Source: an uncultured bacterium
GTDB taxonomy: Bacteria; Planctomycetota; Phycisphaerae; Phycisphaerales; UBA1924
Assembly (NCBI GenBank): GCA_938003595.1
Contig: CALKYH010000272.1
Span: 1 to 23,727, forward strand
DNA: 23,727 bases
Direction: 5' to 3'
Below, piece after piece: positions 13,310 through 21,737 of this stretch. The notes beneath the pieces were generated by a model. That model saw only the letters and a list, made by a program, of their open reading frames with translations. It ran no database searches and was not told the origin of the DNA. Within the stretch, counting starts at the first letter, position 1; each line of letters opens with the position of its first letter. The translations under genes were made by a program, and so were the position numbers.

Positions 13310-14953
13310 ATGAAGCCCACCCGACTCCTCTCCATCGCCGCCGCCCTCGCGCTCCTCGCCGCGCCCCTGTTCGCCCAGCCCGCCGGCGACAAGCCCAAGG
13401 CCGACGACAAGAAGCCCGACCCGCGCATCGCGATCTATCCGGAAGCGCCATCGGTCACCCACCACACGCTCACCATCGACGGCGAGCCCATCCACTACAC
13501 CGCCACCGCCGGCGTGCTCACGCTCTCCGATCGCGAGAGCAAGCCCACCGCCAACATCTTCTATGTCTCCTACCGGCGCACCCTCGAATCGCACGAAGAG
13601 TTCGAGAAGAAGCTCGCCGCCTGGAAGGACGCCGGCTCCAACGGCGAGCCGCCGACGAACTTCCCCGACCCCGCCACGCGCCCGCTGACCTTCTCCTTCA
13701 ACGGCGGACCGGGCTCCTCGTCCGTCTGGCTCCACCTGGGCATCTTCGGGCCCAAGCGCGTCGACTATGTGGACGACAAGGGCAACCCCGGCCCCCCGCC
13801 CTACGGCGTCGTCGACAACCACCAGACGATGCTCGATGTCTCCGACTTCGTCTTCATCGACCCCGTCTCCACCGGCTACTCCCGCGCCGAATCCGGCGTC
13901 AGCGAGAAGGACTTCCACGGCGTCGAGTCCGACATCGCCTCCGTCGCCGAGTTCATCCGCCGCTTCATGACCACCGAGCAGCGCTGGCGCAGCCCGCGCT
14001 TCGTCGCCGGCGAGTCCTACGGCACGACCCGCGCCGCGGGCCTGGCCGAATACCTCCACAGCCGCCACGGAGTCTCCCTCAACGGCGTCATCCTCATCTC
14101 CGCCGCCCTCCAGTTCGGCGCCATCCGCTTCGACACCGGCAACGACCTGCCCTACATCGTCTTCCTGCCCACCTACGCCGCCACCGCCTACTACCACCAG
14201 CGCGCCGCGCCCGAGCACCTGGCCAAGCCCCTGCCCGAGTTCCTCGCGGAGGTCGAAGCCTTCGCCATCGGCGAGTACACCGTGGCCCTCGCCCAGGGCA
14301 CGAATCTCGACCCCCAGACCGCAGACCAGGTCATCTCCAGGATGGCCGGCTACACCGGCCTGAGCGAGGACTACCTCCGCCGCACCAAGCTGCGCGTCGA
14401 GATCGGCCGCTTCGCCAAGGAGCTGCTCCGCGACGCCGACCTCACCGTCGGCCGCTTCGACTCCCGCTTCACCGGCGTGGACCGCGACGGCGCCGGAGAG
14501 AACTACGACTTCGATCCGTCCTACTCCGTCATCCGCTCCAACTACACCGAGTCCTTCAACGCCTATGTCCGCGAGGAGCTCCGCTTCGAGTCCGACTTGT
14601 CCTACGAAGTCCTCACGAATGTGTGGCCCTGGTCGTTCTCGCCCGCCGGCAACAACCAGTACCTCGATGTCGCCGAGCGCCTGCGCTCCGCCATGCACCA
14701 GCAGCCCTACCTGCAGGTGCTGCTCGTCTCCGGCTACTTCGACATGGCCACGCCGCACTTCGCCGCCGACTATGTCATGTCCCACATGGGCCTCGCGCCG
14801 TCGCTCCTGCAGAACCTGACCACGCGCTACTACGCCGGCGGCCACATGATGTATGTGGACCGCGAAGCCCGCGCCATCCTGAAGCAGGACCTGGACGCCT
14901 TCTACGAAGAGGTCCTCGAGGCCGCCCGAACAGGGACCGCCCCCGCCCGCTGA
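13310..14953 (+). CDS. Secreted serine carboxypeptidase, peptidase family S10
   Basis: 547 residues with a Sec signal peptide (KPTRLLSIAAALALLAAPLFAQ). Family S10 motifs are all present: the oxyanion segment FNGGPGSSSVWLHLG, the nucleophile S236 in AGESYGTTRA, the catalytic aspartate D478 in LVSGYFDMATPH and the histidine H512 in YYAGGHMMYV. The enzyme should release C-terminal residues from peptides outside the cytoplasm. The start ATG at 13310 is chosen because it begins the signal peptide; the frame stays open upstream to 13025, but that part is the shadow of another gene. It lies alone between a small membrane protein and the HPt gene. A nutritional role in peptide breakdown is likely. 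Confidence 0.94.
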   Translation: MKPTRLLSIAAALALLAAPLFAQPAGDKPKADDKKPDPRIAIYPEAPSVTHHTLTIDGEPIHYTATAGVLTLSDRESKPTANIFYVSYRRTLESHEEFEKKLAAWKDAGSNGEPPTNFPDPATRPLTFSFNGGPGSSSVWLHLGIFGPKRVDYVDDKGNPGPPPYGVVDNHQTMLDVSDFVFIDPVSTGYSRAESGVSEKDFHGVESDIASVAEFIRRFMTTEQRWRSPRFVAGESYGTTRAAGLAEYLHSRHGVSLNGVILISAALQFGAIRFDTGNDLPYIVFLPTYAATAYYHQRAAPEHLAKPLPEFLAEVEAFAIGEYTVALAQGTNLDPQTADQVISRMAGYTGLSEDYLRRTKLRVEIGRFAKELLRDADLTVGRFDSRFTGVDRDGAGENYDFDPSYSVIRSNYTESFNAYVREELRFESDLSYEVLTNVWPWSFSPAGNNQYLDVAERLRSAMHQQPYLQVLLVSGYFDMATPHFAADYVMSHMGLAPSLLQNLTTRYYAGGHMMYVDREARAILKQDLDAFYEEVLEAARTGTAPAR

Positions 14954-15115
14954 CCGCCCCTTCCCCCGGCGCCCGCCCCCGTCCACCCCGCCGATTCCCG
15001 GCCCCCCGGCCGCAATCCCCCGTTGCTGGGGTCTCTGTGAACTCCGACGCCGATCCCTCCGATGAGAAACGGGGCGTTGTCGGACCCACATGTCACCACG
15101 GCCACGGAGGACGCG

Positions 15116-15430
15116 ATGTCGGACAAGGACAACAACGCGCTGCGCAGCGATTATCGCGGCGACCCCGAGATGGCCGAGCTCATCGAGCTCTTCGTCTCCG
15201 AGCTGCCCGACCGCGTCCGCAACCTCCAGCAGTGCTTCGCCTCCGGCGACGCCGAGGGCCTCAAGCGCATCGCGCACCAGCTCCGCGGCGCCAGCGGCGG
15301 CTACGGCTTCGACCCCGTCGGCCACCGCGCCCACGACCTCGAGTCCGCCCTCCAGACCAACGCCGATCCCGACACCATCCGCCGCCGCCTCGACGAACTC
15401 GTCGACCTCTGCTCCCGCGTCGCCGCCTGA
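15116..15430 (+). CDS. Stand-alone HPt phosphotransfer protein
   Basis: 104 residues consisting of a single histidine phosphotransfer domain. A four-helix pattern surrounds the signature RIAHQLRGASGGYGF with H54 as the phospho-acceptor, preceded by the FVSELPDRVRNLQQCF helix. The ATG at 15116 follows GGAGGA at good spacing; an earlier in-frame ATG at 15062 lacks one. HPt proteins shuttle phosphate between hybrid kinases and response regulators. The gene directly after it, 24 bp away, encodes a receiver-GGDEF protein that is the natural phosphate recipient. No hybrid kinase is encoded in the window, so the donor is elsewhere. Confidence 0.9.
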   Translation: MSDKDNNALRSDYRGDPEMAELIELFVSELPDRVRNLQQCFASGDAEGLKRIAHQLRGASGGYGFDPVGHRAHDLESALQTNADPDTIRRRLDELVDLCSRVAA

Positions 15431-15454
15431 CGCTCGCCCGCCGAGCCCGCCACG

Positions 15455-16378
15455 ATGACCGAACCGCCCGAGACATCCGCGACGCTCCTGGTCATCGATG
15501 ACTCGCCGGACATCCACCGGCTCATCCAGGCGCGCCTGCGCGCCGAGGGCTGGACCATCCAGAGCGTCGCCACCGCGCAGGAAGGCCTCGCCGTCGCCGC
15601 CGAGACGCCGCCCACCCTCATCGTCCTCGACATCGACATGCCCGGCGTGGACGGCTTCGAGGCCCTGCGCCTCCTCAAGGCCAACCCCGCCACGATCCAG
15701 ATCCCCGTCATCGTCGTCTCCGCCAGCTCCAGCGCCCAGGACAAGGTCATGGGCCTCGAACTCGGCGCCGTCGATTATGTCGCCAAGCCCTTCGACTTCT
15801 CCGAGCTCCGCGCCCGCATCCGCGTCGCCCTCCGCACCCAGCGCCTGCTCGACATGCTCTCCCGCCGCGCCCACATCGACGGCCTCACCGGCCTGTGGAA
15901 CCGCCGCCACTTCGACGCCCGCCTCGCCGAGCACCTCGCCGCCGCCAAGCGCACCGGCCAGCCGCTCTCGCTGGCGCTCTGCGACCTCGACCGCTTCAAG
16001 GCCATCAACGACACCTTCGGCCACCCCGCCGGCGACGCCGTCCTCCAGCGCTTCGCCGCCATCGTCTCCGACACCCTCCGCGAATCCGACATCGCGTGCC
16101 GCTTCGGCGGCGAAGAGTTCATCGTCATCCTCCCCGGCGCCGACGCCGAGCAGGCCGCCGCCGTGATGGAGCGCGTCCGCCTCGCCCTCGCCGCCGAGCG
16201 CTGGCCGCGCCACCCCGAGCGCGCCGTCACCGCGTCCTTCGGCGTCGTCCTCGTCGGCGATCGCTCCGCCGCCGACGCCATCAGCGCCGCCGACGCCGCG
16301 CTCTACCGCGCCAAGTCCGGCGGGCGCAACCGCGTCGAGATCGCCGGCGCCGATCCAACGCTCAAGAAGGCCGGCTGA
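15455..16378 (+). CDS. Response regulator with GGDEF diguanylate cyclase output
   Basis: 307 residues. The receiver domain (about 10-128) has the acidic pair at 15-16, phospho-acceptor D59 in LIVLDIDMPG, and a conserved lysine in YVAKPFDFSE. A GGDEF domain follows from about 140 with DGLTGLWNRRHFD, the LALCDLDRFKAINDTFGH metal-binding strand and the active-site motif GGEEF (218-222). The inhibitory site RxxD is present as RESD (209-212), exactly five residues before GGEEF, so product feedback by cyclic di-GMP is expected. This is PleD/WspR-like logic with one receiver. It probably receives phosphate from the HPt gene upstream. The 3' end overlaps the convergent MurJ gene by 17 bp. Confidence 0.95.
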   Translation: MTEPPETSATLLVIDDSPDIHRLIQARLRAEGWTIQSVATAQEGLAVAAETPPTLIVLDIDMPGVDGFEALRLLKANPATIQIPVIVVSASSSAQDKVMGLELGAVDYVAKPFDFSELRARIRVALRTQRLLDMLSRRAHIDGLTGLWNRRHFDARLAEHLAAAKRTGQPLSLALCDLDRFKAINDTFGHPAGDAVLQRFAAIVSDTLRESDIACRFGGEEFIVILPGADAEQAAAVMERVRLALAAERWPRHPERAVTASFGVVLVGDRSAADAISAADAALYRAKSGGRNRVEIAGADPTLKKAG

Positions 16379-18404
16379 CGCCCCCGTCCGCGGGCCCCGC
16401 TCGCCTCGACAGCAGCCACCGCAGCTCCGGCGCCCGCAGCGCCAGCGCCAGGCCGCCGTACGCCGCCATCCCCACCGCCAGGCACGCCGCCAGCCGCACG
16501 AGCCGGCCCGCCCAGGTCCCGTCGATCGGGATCAGCCACGCCGCCAGCGCCGTCGGAACCGCCATGCCCAGGGCCGCCGCCGCGATCCGCGCGATCGCCG
16601 CGCCGTCCTCGCGCAGCAGCAGACGCCGACCCGGCATCCGGCTGCGCAGCGTTGCGCCGAGCATCACGCACTGCGCCGTGGACGAGATCGCTGTGGACCA
16701 CGCCAGCCCCGCCTCGCCGACCCCGGGAATCCAGATGAGCGTCAGGTTCCCCGCCAGGTTCAGCGCCACCGTCGCGATCGAGATCTTCACCGGCGTCCGC
16801 GTGTCGCCCTGCGCGTAGAACCCGCGCACCAGCGTGTGGTTCACCGAGTACGCCCACACCGCCCCCGCGTACCCGAGCAGGATGAACGCCGAGCGCCCCA
16901 CGCCCTCCGCCGAGAAGTTCCCGCCCTCGAACACCACCGCGCACAGGTCCCGCCGCACGATCATCAGGCCCATCGACGCCGGCAGCCCGATGAACAGGCT
17001 CAGCCGGATGCCGCGCCGGATCATCGCCGCGAACAGCGGCGCATCGCTGGACGCCCTCGACAGCGCCGGGAAGATCGCCGTCGCGATCGCGATCCCGAAC
17101 ACGCCCAGCGGAAACTGGTACAGCCGCTGCGTGTAGCTCAGCACCGCGTTCGAACTCTCGTCGAGCGGGTACAGAACCCCCAGGATCGTCGGCCCCACCA
17201 GGATGGGCCACGACGCGATCAGCCCGTCCATCATCGTGTTCAGCTGCAGCGCGCCCAGCCCCAGCGCCCCGGGCAGGAACCGCTTGATCATCAGCCGCGC
17301 CGAGTCCTGCACCCCCCCGAACACCCGCGTCCACCGCACGAACCGCCGCAGCGCCCACAGGCACCAGGCCAGCTGCCCGAAGCCCGACGCCAACGCCGCC
17401 GCCGCCAGCACATACGACGCGATCACCGTGTCCACCCGCAGCGCCGCCGCCGCGATCGCCCCCGCGATGATGATCACATTCAGGATGATCGACGCCCCCG
17501 CCGCCGGCGCGAACCGCCCGTGCACCTGCAGCATCCCGCCCATCAGCGCCGTCACGCACACCAGCGGCATGTACGGCAGCAGGATCATCGACAGCCGGAT
17601 CGCCAGGTCCCGGTCCGGGTTCTCCGGCGTCCACACCAGAACCCCCAGCAGAACCACCTCGCCCACGACGGTGATCGCCATCGTCAGGATCGTCAGGAAC
17701 AACACCGTCAGCGACGCGAACCGCGGCGCCTTCTCCGCCTCGTCCCGGTGCAGCTCCGTGTAGATCGGGATGAACGCCGCCGACAGCGCCCCCTCGCCGA
17801 ACAGCCGTCGGAACAGGTTCGGAATCAGGAACGCGAACCCGAACGCGCTGCCCACCGCCGTGTCGCCCAGCACCCGCGCCGTCGCCATGTCCCGGAACAG
17901 CCCGCCCGTCCGCGACACCAGCGTCAACCCCGCCACCACGCGCACCGCCGCGAACACCCCCCGGTGCGCACGATCGTGCGCCGCCGCCTGCTCCGTCGCC
18001 GGCGCGGTGGCCCGCGGCGCCGCGTACCGGCGCACCCGTGACATCGCCGCGCCCGCGATGCACGCCAGCGCCACGCCGATCAGGTTCATCGCCCAGTCGT
18101 CCCACCCCACATACCGGTTGAACCACGGGATCGCCTGCGTCCCCTCGTCGATGGACGCATACGCCGCGCCGACCACCGCGCACAGCAGAATGTTCCGCCC
18201 CGACAGCGCCGGCCCGAAGAACCCGCACAGGATCAACAGCCCCGTCCACACCCCGAAGGCCCCCGCGTGCACCAGCAGGTCCATCCGCGTGAAGCCGCCC
18301 ACCTCCGGCACACGCAGCGCCGGCCAGTGCGTGCCGACGACCAGCAGGGCCGCGAAGGCGAAGAACGCAATCCGTGCGGCGCTGCGGCGGGCGCCGGGGC
18401 TCAT
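16362..18404 (-). CDS. murJ: VanZ-like domain fused to lipid II flippase MurJ
   Basis: 680 residues. Residues 11-120 form four membrane helices of VanZ type: LLVHAGAFGVW, then AYASIDEGTQ and WDDWAMNLIGVALA, matching the family's DE-x2-Q and D-x4-N pattern. After a linker (about 122-148) the MurJ/MviN fold runs from about 150 to 660, with SRTGGLFRDMATARVLG, IPNLFRRLFGEGALSAAFIP and the expected 14 or so helices. MurJ flips the peptidoglycan precursor lipid II across the inner membrane. The position of the essential E. coli D39 is S186 here. The start ATG at 18404 overlaps the ParA stop (ATGA). A longer start at 18482 is unsupported. VanZ-like domains are also found in envelope and antibiotic-resistance proteins. 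Confidence 0.93.
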   Translation of the reverse strand: MSPGARRSAARIAFFAFAALLVVGTHWPALRVPEVGGFTRMDLLVHAGAFGVWTGLLILCGFFGPALSGRNILLCAVVGAAYASIDEGTQAIPWFNRYVGWDDWAMNLIGVALACIAGAAMSRVRRYAAPRATAPATEQAAAHDRAHRGVFAAVRVVAGLTLVSRTGGLFRDMATARVLGDTAVGSAFGFAFLIPNLFRRLFGEGALSAAFIPIYTELHRDEAEKAPRFASLTVLFLTILTMAITVVGEVVLLGVLVWTPENPDRDLAIRLSMILLPYMPLVCVTALMGGMLQVHGRFAPAAGASIILNVIIIAGAIAAAALRVDTVIASYVLAAAALASGFGQLAWCLWALRRFVRWTRVFGGVQDSARLMIKRFLPGALGLGALQLNTMMDGLIASWPILVGPTILGVLYPLDESSNAVLSYTQRLYQFPLGVFGIAIATAIFPALSRASSDAPLFAAMIRRGIRLSLFIGLPASMGLMIVRRDLCAVVFEGGNFSAEGVGRSAFILLGYAGAVWAYSVNHTLVRGFYAQGDTRTPVKISIATVALNLAGNLTLIWIPGVGEAGLAWSTAISSTAQCVMLGATLRSRMPGRRLLLREDGAAIARIAAAALGMAVPTALAAWLIPIDGTWAGRLVRLAACLAVGMAAYGGLALALRAPELRWLLSRRAGPADGGVSRPS

Positions 18405-19333
18405 CCGGCGCGGGCCCCGGCCGTCGCGCCCGGAATCACCACCTCCGGCGCCGCGGCCCTGCGGCTCCGCAGCGCGTCCCACTCACGGATCAATCCCTGC
18501 GCCAGCGCGCGATAGTCCGCCGCGCCCGGAGCGGTGGGGGCGTACTCGAACACCGTCTGCCCGAAACTCGGCGCCTCCGCCAGCTTGATGTTCCGCCGGA
18601 TCGGCGGCCGCAGCACGCGCGCCGAACGCCACGGCGCATCCGTGTCCCGCGCCCCCTCGAAGAACGCGTCCAGGTCCGCCACCACCTCGCGCGTGTGCCG
18701 GCTCGTCTCCTCGTGCATGCACAGCACGACGCCCGAGATCCGCAAGCGCGGATTCACCGTCTGCCCCACGACGCGCACCGTCTCCATCAGCCGTCCCACG
18801 CCCTGCAGCGCCAGGAAGTGCGCCTGCATCGGGATGATCACCTCCCGCGCCGCGGCCAGCGCATTGAGCGTCAGCAGCCCCAGCGACGGCGGGCAATCCA
18901 TCAGGATGAACTCGTACCGCGCGGAAACCGGCGCCAACGCCGTCGTCAGCCGCCGATTCCGATCCGGCGCCGAGGCCAGCTCCGCCTCCGCCGCGGCCAG
19001 GTCCACCACCGCCGGCAACAGGTCCAGGTTCGGGCGCGTCTCGCGGATCGCCGCTCCGCACTGCGCGGGATCGACGATCGCGTCGTACACCGTCGGCTCG
19101 TCGCCCGGCTCCACGCCCAGGTGCAGCGTCGCGTGCGCCTGCGGGTCCAGATCGATCAGCAGCGTCCGCCGCCCCTCCGCCGCGAGCGCCGCTGCCAGGT
19201 TCACCGTGGTCGTCGTCTTGCCGACGCCGCCCTTCTGGTTCATCAGGGCGATCGTCCGCGTCAATCCCGGGCCGGATGGGTGTCCGCCGGCGCCCCCGGA
19301 GGATGAAGTCGGGTTGTGGGCTGGAGCGTCCAT
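18401..19333 (-). CDS. ParA/MinD-superfamily ATPase without a ParB partner
   Basis: 310 residues. After a Ser/Gly/Pro-rich N-terminus of about 24 residues comes the deviant Walker A motif NQKGGVGKTTTTVNLAAALA (catalytic K39), Walker A' LLIDLDPQAHAT and Walker B FILMDCPPSLG, all in Soj/ParA style. ParA ATPases position DNA, protein clusters or membrane complexes. No ParB gene or parS-like site is seen nearby. Instead the stop codon overlaps the start of the VanZ-MurJ gene, suggesting a role linked to envelope assembly or merely an operon of convenience. ATG 19333 is preferred because the upstream open frame to 19528 is low-complexity Arg-rich shadow. TACACT 13 bp before the ATG could be a -10. 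Confidence 0.9.
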   Translation of the reverse strand: MDAPAHNPTSSSGGAGGHPSGPGLTRTIALMNQKGGVGKTTTTVNLAAALAAEGRRTLLIDLDPQAHATLHLGVEPGDEPTVYDAIVDPAQCGAAIRETRPNLDLLPAVVDLAAAEAELASAPDRNRRLTTALAPVSARYEFILMDCPPSLGLLTLNALAAAREVIIPMQAHFLALQGVGRLMETVRVVGQTVNPRLRISGVVLCMHEETSRHTREVVADLDAFFEGARDTDAPWRSARVLRPPIRRNIKLAEAPSFGQTVFEYAPTAPGAADYRALAQGLIREWDALRSRRAAAPEVVIPGATAGARAG

Positions 19334-19426
19334 GCTCTCGGGAGTGTACCGGCCTCGCGCAATTTCGGCGCCCCCGACCGGCTCCCGCGGCGCCCCGGAT
19401 CGCCGCTCCGCCGCGCCGTGTCGCCC

Positions 19427-19447
19427 GGGGCGGGCCGATCCCGCCCC
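19427..19447 (-). terminator. Hairpin after the EF-G2 gene
   Basis: GGGGCGGG (19427-19434) and CCCGCCCC (19440-19447) form a perfect 8-bp stem with a 5-nt loop, about 28 bp beyond the EF-G2 stop on the minus strand. No T tract follows. It separates EF-G2 from the ParA-MurJ operon. Confidence 0.4.
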
Positions 19448-19475
19448 GTCCGCCCCGACCGACCGCTTCGGCCGA

Positions 19476-21545
19476 TCAGTCCTCCTCGGGGTGCGGCTTG
19501 TACGCCGCCACCACCGCCGCCTGCACATCCGCCGGCGCCACCTCGTCGTGGCTGTAGTCCATCACGAACGAGCCCAGCCCCGCCGTCATGCTCTTGAGCT
19601 GCCCGGAGTAGTTCATCATCTCCGACAGCGGCGCCGTCGCGCGGATCGTGCACATGTCGCCCGGGGCGATGTCCGTCGTCTGGATCCGCCCCCGCTTGGC
19701 GATCAGGTCGCTCGTCAGGTCGCCCATGTGGCTGCTCGGCGAGTGGATCTCGACATCGACATACGGCTCCAGCAGCGAGGGCTTGGCCTTCAGCACCGCG
19801 TCGATGAACGCCTTGCGCCCCGCCGTGATGAACGCCACTTCCTTCGAGTCCACCGGGTGGTACTTGCCGTCGTACACCGCCACCTTCACGCCCGTCAGCG
19901 GGAAGCCCGCGAACGCGCCCGTCTGCATCGCCTGACGCACGCCCTTCTCGATCGCCGGCAGGAACTGCTTGGGCACCGAGCCGCCGAAGGTGTCGTCCAC
20001 GAACTCGAACGCCTCGCCGTTGCTCGTCGCCTCCGGCAGCGGCTCGATCCGCAGGAACACCTCGCCGAACTGCCCCGCGCCGCCCGTCTGCTTCTTGTGC
20101 CGGTGATGGCCCTCGGCCTTCGCCCGGATCGTCTCCTTGTACGCCACCTTCGGGATGTGCGTCACGACCTCGATGCCCGCGCGATTCTTCAGCTTCTCCA
20201 GGATGATCCGCAGGTGCAGCTCGCCCAGGCCGCGCGCCACCAGCTCGTGCGTCGTCGCGTTCCGGTCCGTCACGAAGGTCGGGTCCTCCTCCGTCAGCTT
20301 GTGCAGCGCCGCGCCGATCTTCGTCTCGTCGTTGCGGCTCTTGACCTCCAGCGCCAGCCCCGCCATCGGGCGCGGCAGCGGGATCGGCTCCATCCGCAGG
20401 CCCGCCTCGTCCGGAGAGTCGTGCAGCACGGCGCCCAGGTGGATCTCCTCGATCTTGGCCACCGCGCCGATGTCGCCGGCGATCAGCTCCTTCACCTCGG
20501 TGTGGTCCTTGCCCTGCAGCTTGAAGATGTGCGCGATCCGCACCGGCTTCTTCTGCGCGTCGATGAACAGCGACATCCCCGCCTTCACCGTCCCCTGGTG
20601 CACGCGGAACACCGACATCTTCCCGACGAACGCGTCCACCGTCATCTTGAAGACATGCGCCACCGTGTGCTTCGCCGGGTCCGGGTCCGCCTTCCACGGC
20701 GTGTGGTTCCCGTCCTCCGCCGGCGTGTAGAAGGGGCGCGGATTGCCCTCCAGCGGGCTCGGGCACACATTCGCGAAGATGTGCAGCAGGTCGCCCACGC
20801 CACCGCCCGTCCGCGCCGAGCAGAACACCACCGGGATCAGATGCCCCTCGCGCAGCGCCTTCTCGATCGCCTCGTGCAGGCGCTCCTTGCTCACCGAGCT
20901 CGGGTCCTCGAGGTACATGGACATCAGCTCCTCGTCCACCTCGACGATCTGATCCATCAGCGCCGTCTTCGCCTCCTTGAAGCTCGAGAACGCCGTCTCG
21001 CCCTCCGGCACCTCCAGCAGGTCCACCACATCCGACAGGTCCGGCTTGGGCAGGTTCACCGGCACGCACTCGGTCCCGAAGGTCGCCTGGATGTGCTCGA
21101 GCAGCCCCGGCAGGTCCACGCCGCCGTGATCCATCTTGTTCACGATGATCATCCGGGGCAGGCGCCGCTCCGCCGCCAGACGCATCAGCCGGCGCGTGTT
21201 CATCTGCACGCCCGTCGCCGCGTCGATCACCACCGCCACGCACTCCACCGCGGGGAACACGCTCGCGGCCAGCCCGAAGAAGTCCGGATAGCCCGGCGTG
21301 TCGATCAGGTTCATGTGCCGGCCCTCGTGCTCGAAGTGCACCAGCGCCGACTTGAGCGAATGCCGGTGATGCTTCTCCTCCGGCTCGTAGTCCGTCGTCG
21401 TCCCGCCGTCCTCCACCGTGCCGATCCGCGACTTGACCTTCGTGTCGTTCAGGATCCGCTCGATGAGCGTCGTCTTGCCCGCGTTCGCGTGGCCGACAAT
21501 GGCGATGTTGCGGATCTCGCTCGGAGAGTTGGGGGTGGCGGTCAT
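19476..21545 (-). CDS. fusA: Elongation factor G-like GTPase (EF-G2 subfamily)
   Basis: 689 residues with the five-domain EF-G layout: G domain (1-290), beta-barrel domain II, then domains III-V including QTGGAGQFGEVFLRIEPLPE of domain IV and the final SGQLKSMTAGLGSFVMDYSH of domain V. G1 is GHANAGKT (18-25) and G4 is NKMD. The G3 motif reads DTPGYPDF: Tyr86 replaces the His of DTPGH in canonical EF-G. Switch I carries TTTDYEPEEKHHRHS instead of the usual ERGITI type. Both changes are typical of the EF-G2 group, such as the second EF-G of Thermus thermophilus. It probably acts on ribosomes beside a canonical EF-G encoded elsewhere. GAGGAG precedes the ATG at 21545. Confidence 0.94.
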   Translation of the reverse strand: MTATPNSPSEIRNIAIVGHANAGKTTLIERILNDTKVKSRIGTVEDGGTTTDYEPEEKHHRHSLKSALVHFEHEGRHMNLIDTPGYPDFFGLAASVFPAVECVAVVIDAATGVQMNTRRLMRLAAERRLPRMIIVNKMDHGGVDLPGLLEHIQATFGTECVPVNLPKPDLSDVVDLLEVPEGETAFSSFKEAKTALMDQIVEVDEELMSMYLEDPSSVSKERLHEAIEKALREGHLIPVVFCSARTGGGVGDLLHIFANVCPSPLEGNPRPFYTPAEDGNHTPWKADPDPAKHTVAHVFKMTVDAFVGKMSVFRVHQGTVKAGMSLFIDAQKKPVRIAHIFKLQGKDHTEVKELIAGDIGAVAKIEEIHLGAVLHDSPDEAGLRMEPIPLPRPMAGLALEVKSRNDETKIGAALHKLTEEDPTFVTDRNATTHELVARGLGELHLRIILEKLKNRAGIEVVTHIPKVAYKETIRAKAEGHHRHKKQTGGAGQFGEVFLRIEPLPEATSNGEAFEFVDDTFGGSVPKQFLPAIEKGVRQAMQTGAFAGFPLTGVKVAVYDGKYHPVDSKEVAFITAGRKAFIDAVLKAKPSLLEPYVDVEIHSPSSHMGDLTSDLIAKRGRIQTTDIAPGDMCTIRATAPLSEMMNYSGQLKSMTAGLGSFVMDYSHDEVAPADVQAAVVAAYKPHPEED

Positions 21546-21715
21546 GGAACTCCTCTTGCCTGCGGCGGCGCTGGGGTCGTCCTTGGATGAATCTCCGGGC
21601 CGGCGGGCCGGAACCGGAGCCGGGATCGGCGGCGGACACGCCGGCCCGCGCCGACGCCCGCCGCGGCCGTGCTCGCCCCCACCGGGCGAATCGCACGCGA
21701 TCCGACGGAACGACC

Positions 21716-21721
21716 ATTGTA
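21716..21721 (-). promoter_or_regulatory. Candidate -10 (TACAAT) for the EF-G2 gene
   Basis: TACAAT on the minus strand matches the -10 consensus at five of six positions. It lies in the 192-bp gap between the PH-like gene and EF-G2 and would give a leader of roughly 165 nt. No good -35 at the usual 17-bp distance is visible. The remainder of the gap shows nothing else I can support. Confidence 0.3.
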
Positions 21722-21737
21722 AGGGATCGGGCAAGCC

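Noticed and set aside
13295..16213. 972-codon minus-strand open frame opposite the S10 peptidase, HPt and GGDEF genes
   Set aside because: It crosses three well-identified plus-strand genes, and its predicted protein is repetitive Gly/Ala/Asp/Glu/Val without domains; it is a GC-driven shadow.
18404..18482. Longer VanZ-MurJ start at 18482
   Set aside because: The extra 26 residues are Gly/Arg filler lying inside the ParA coding region; the ATGA overlap at 18404 is a standard coupled start.
18534..21590. 1018-codon plus-strand open frame opposite ParA and EF-G2
   Set aside because: The sequence is Arg/His/Leu-rich with no recognisable fold, opposite genes with complete motifs.
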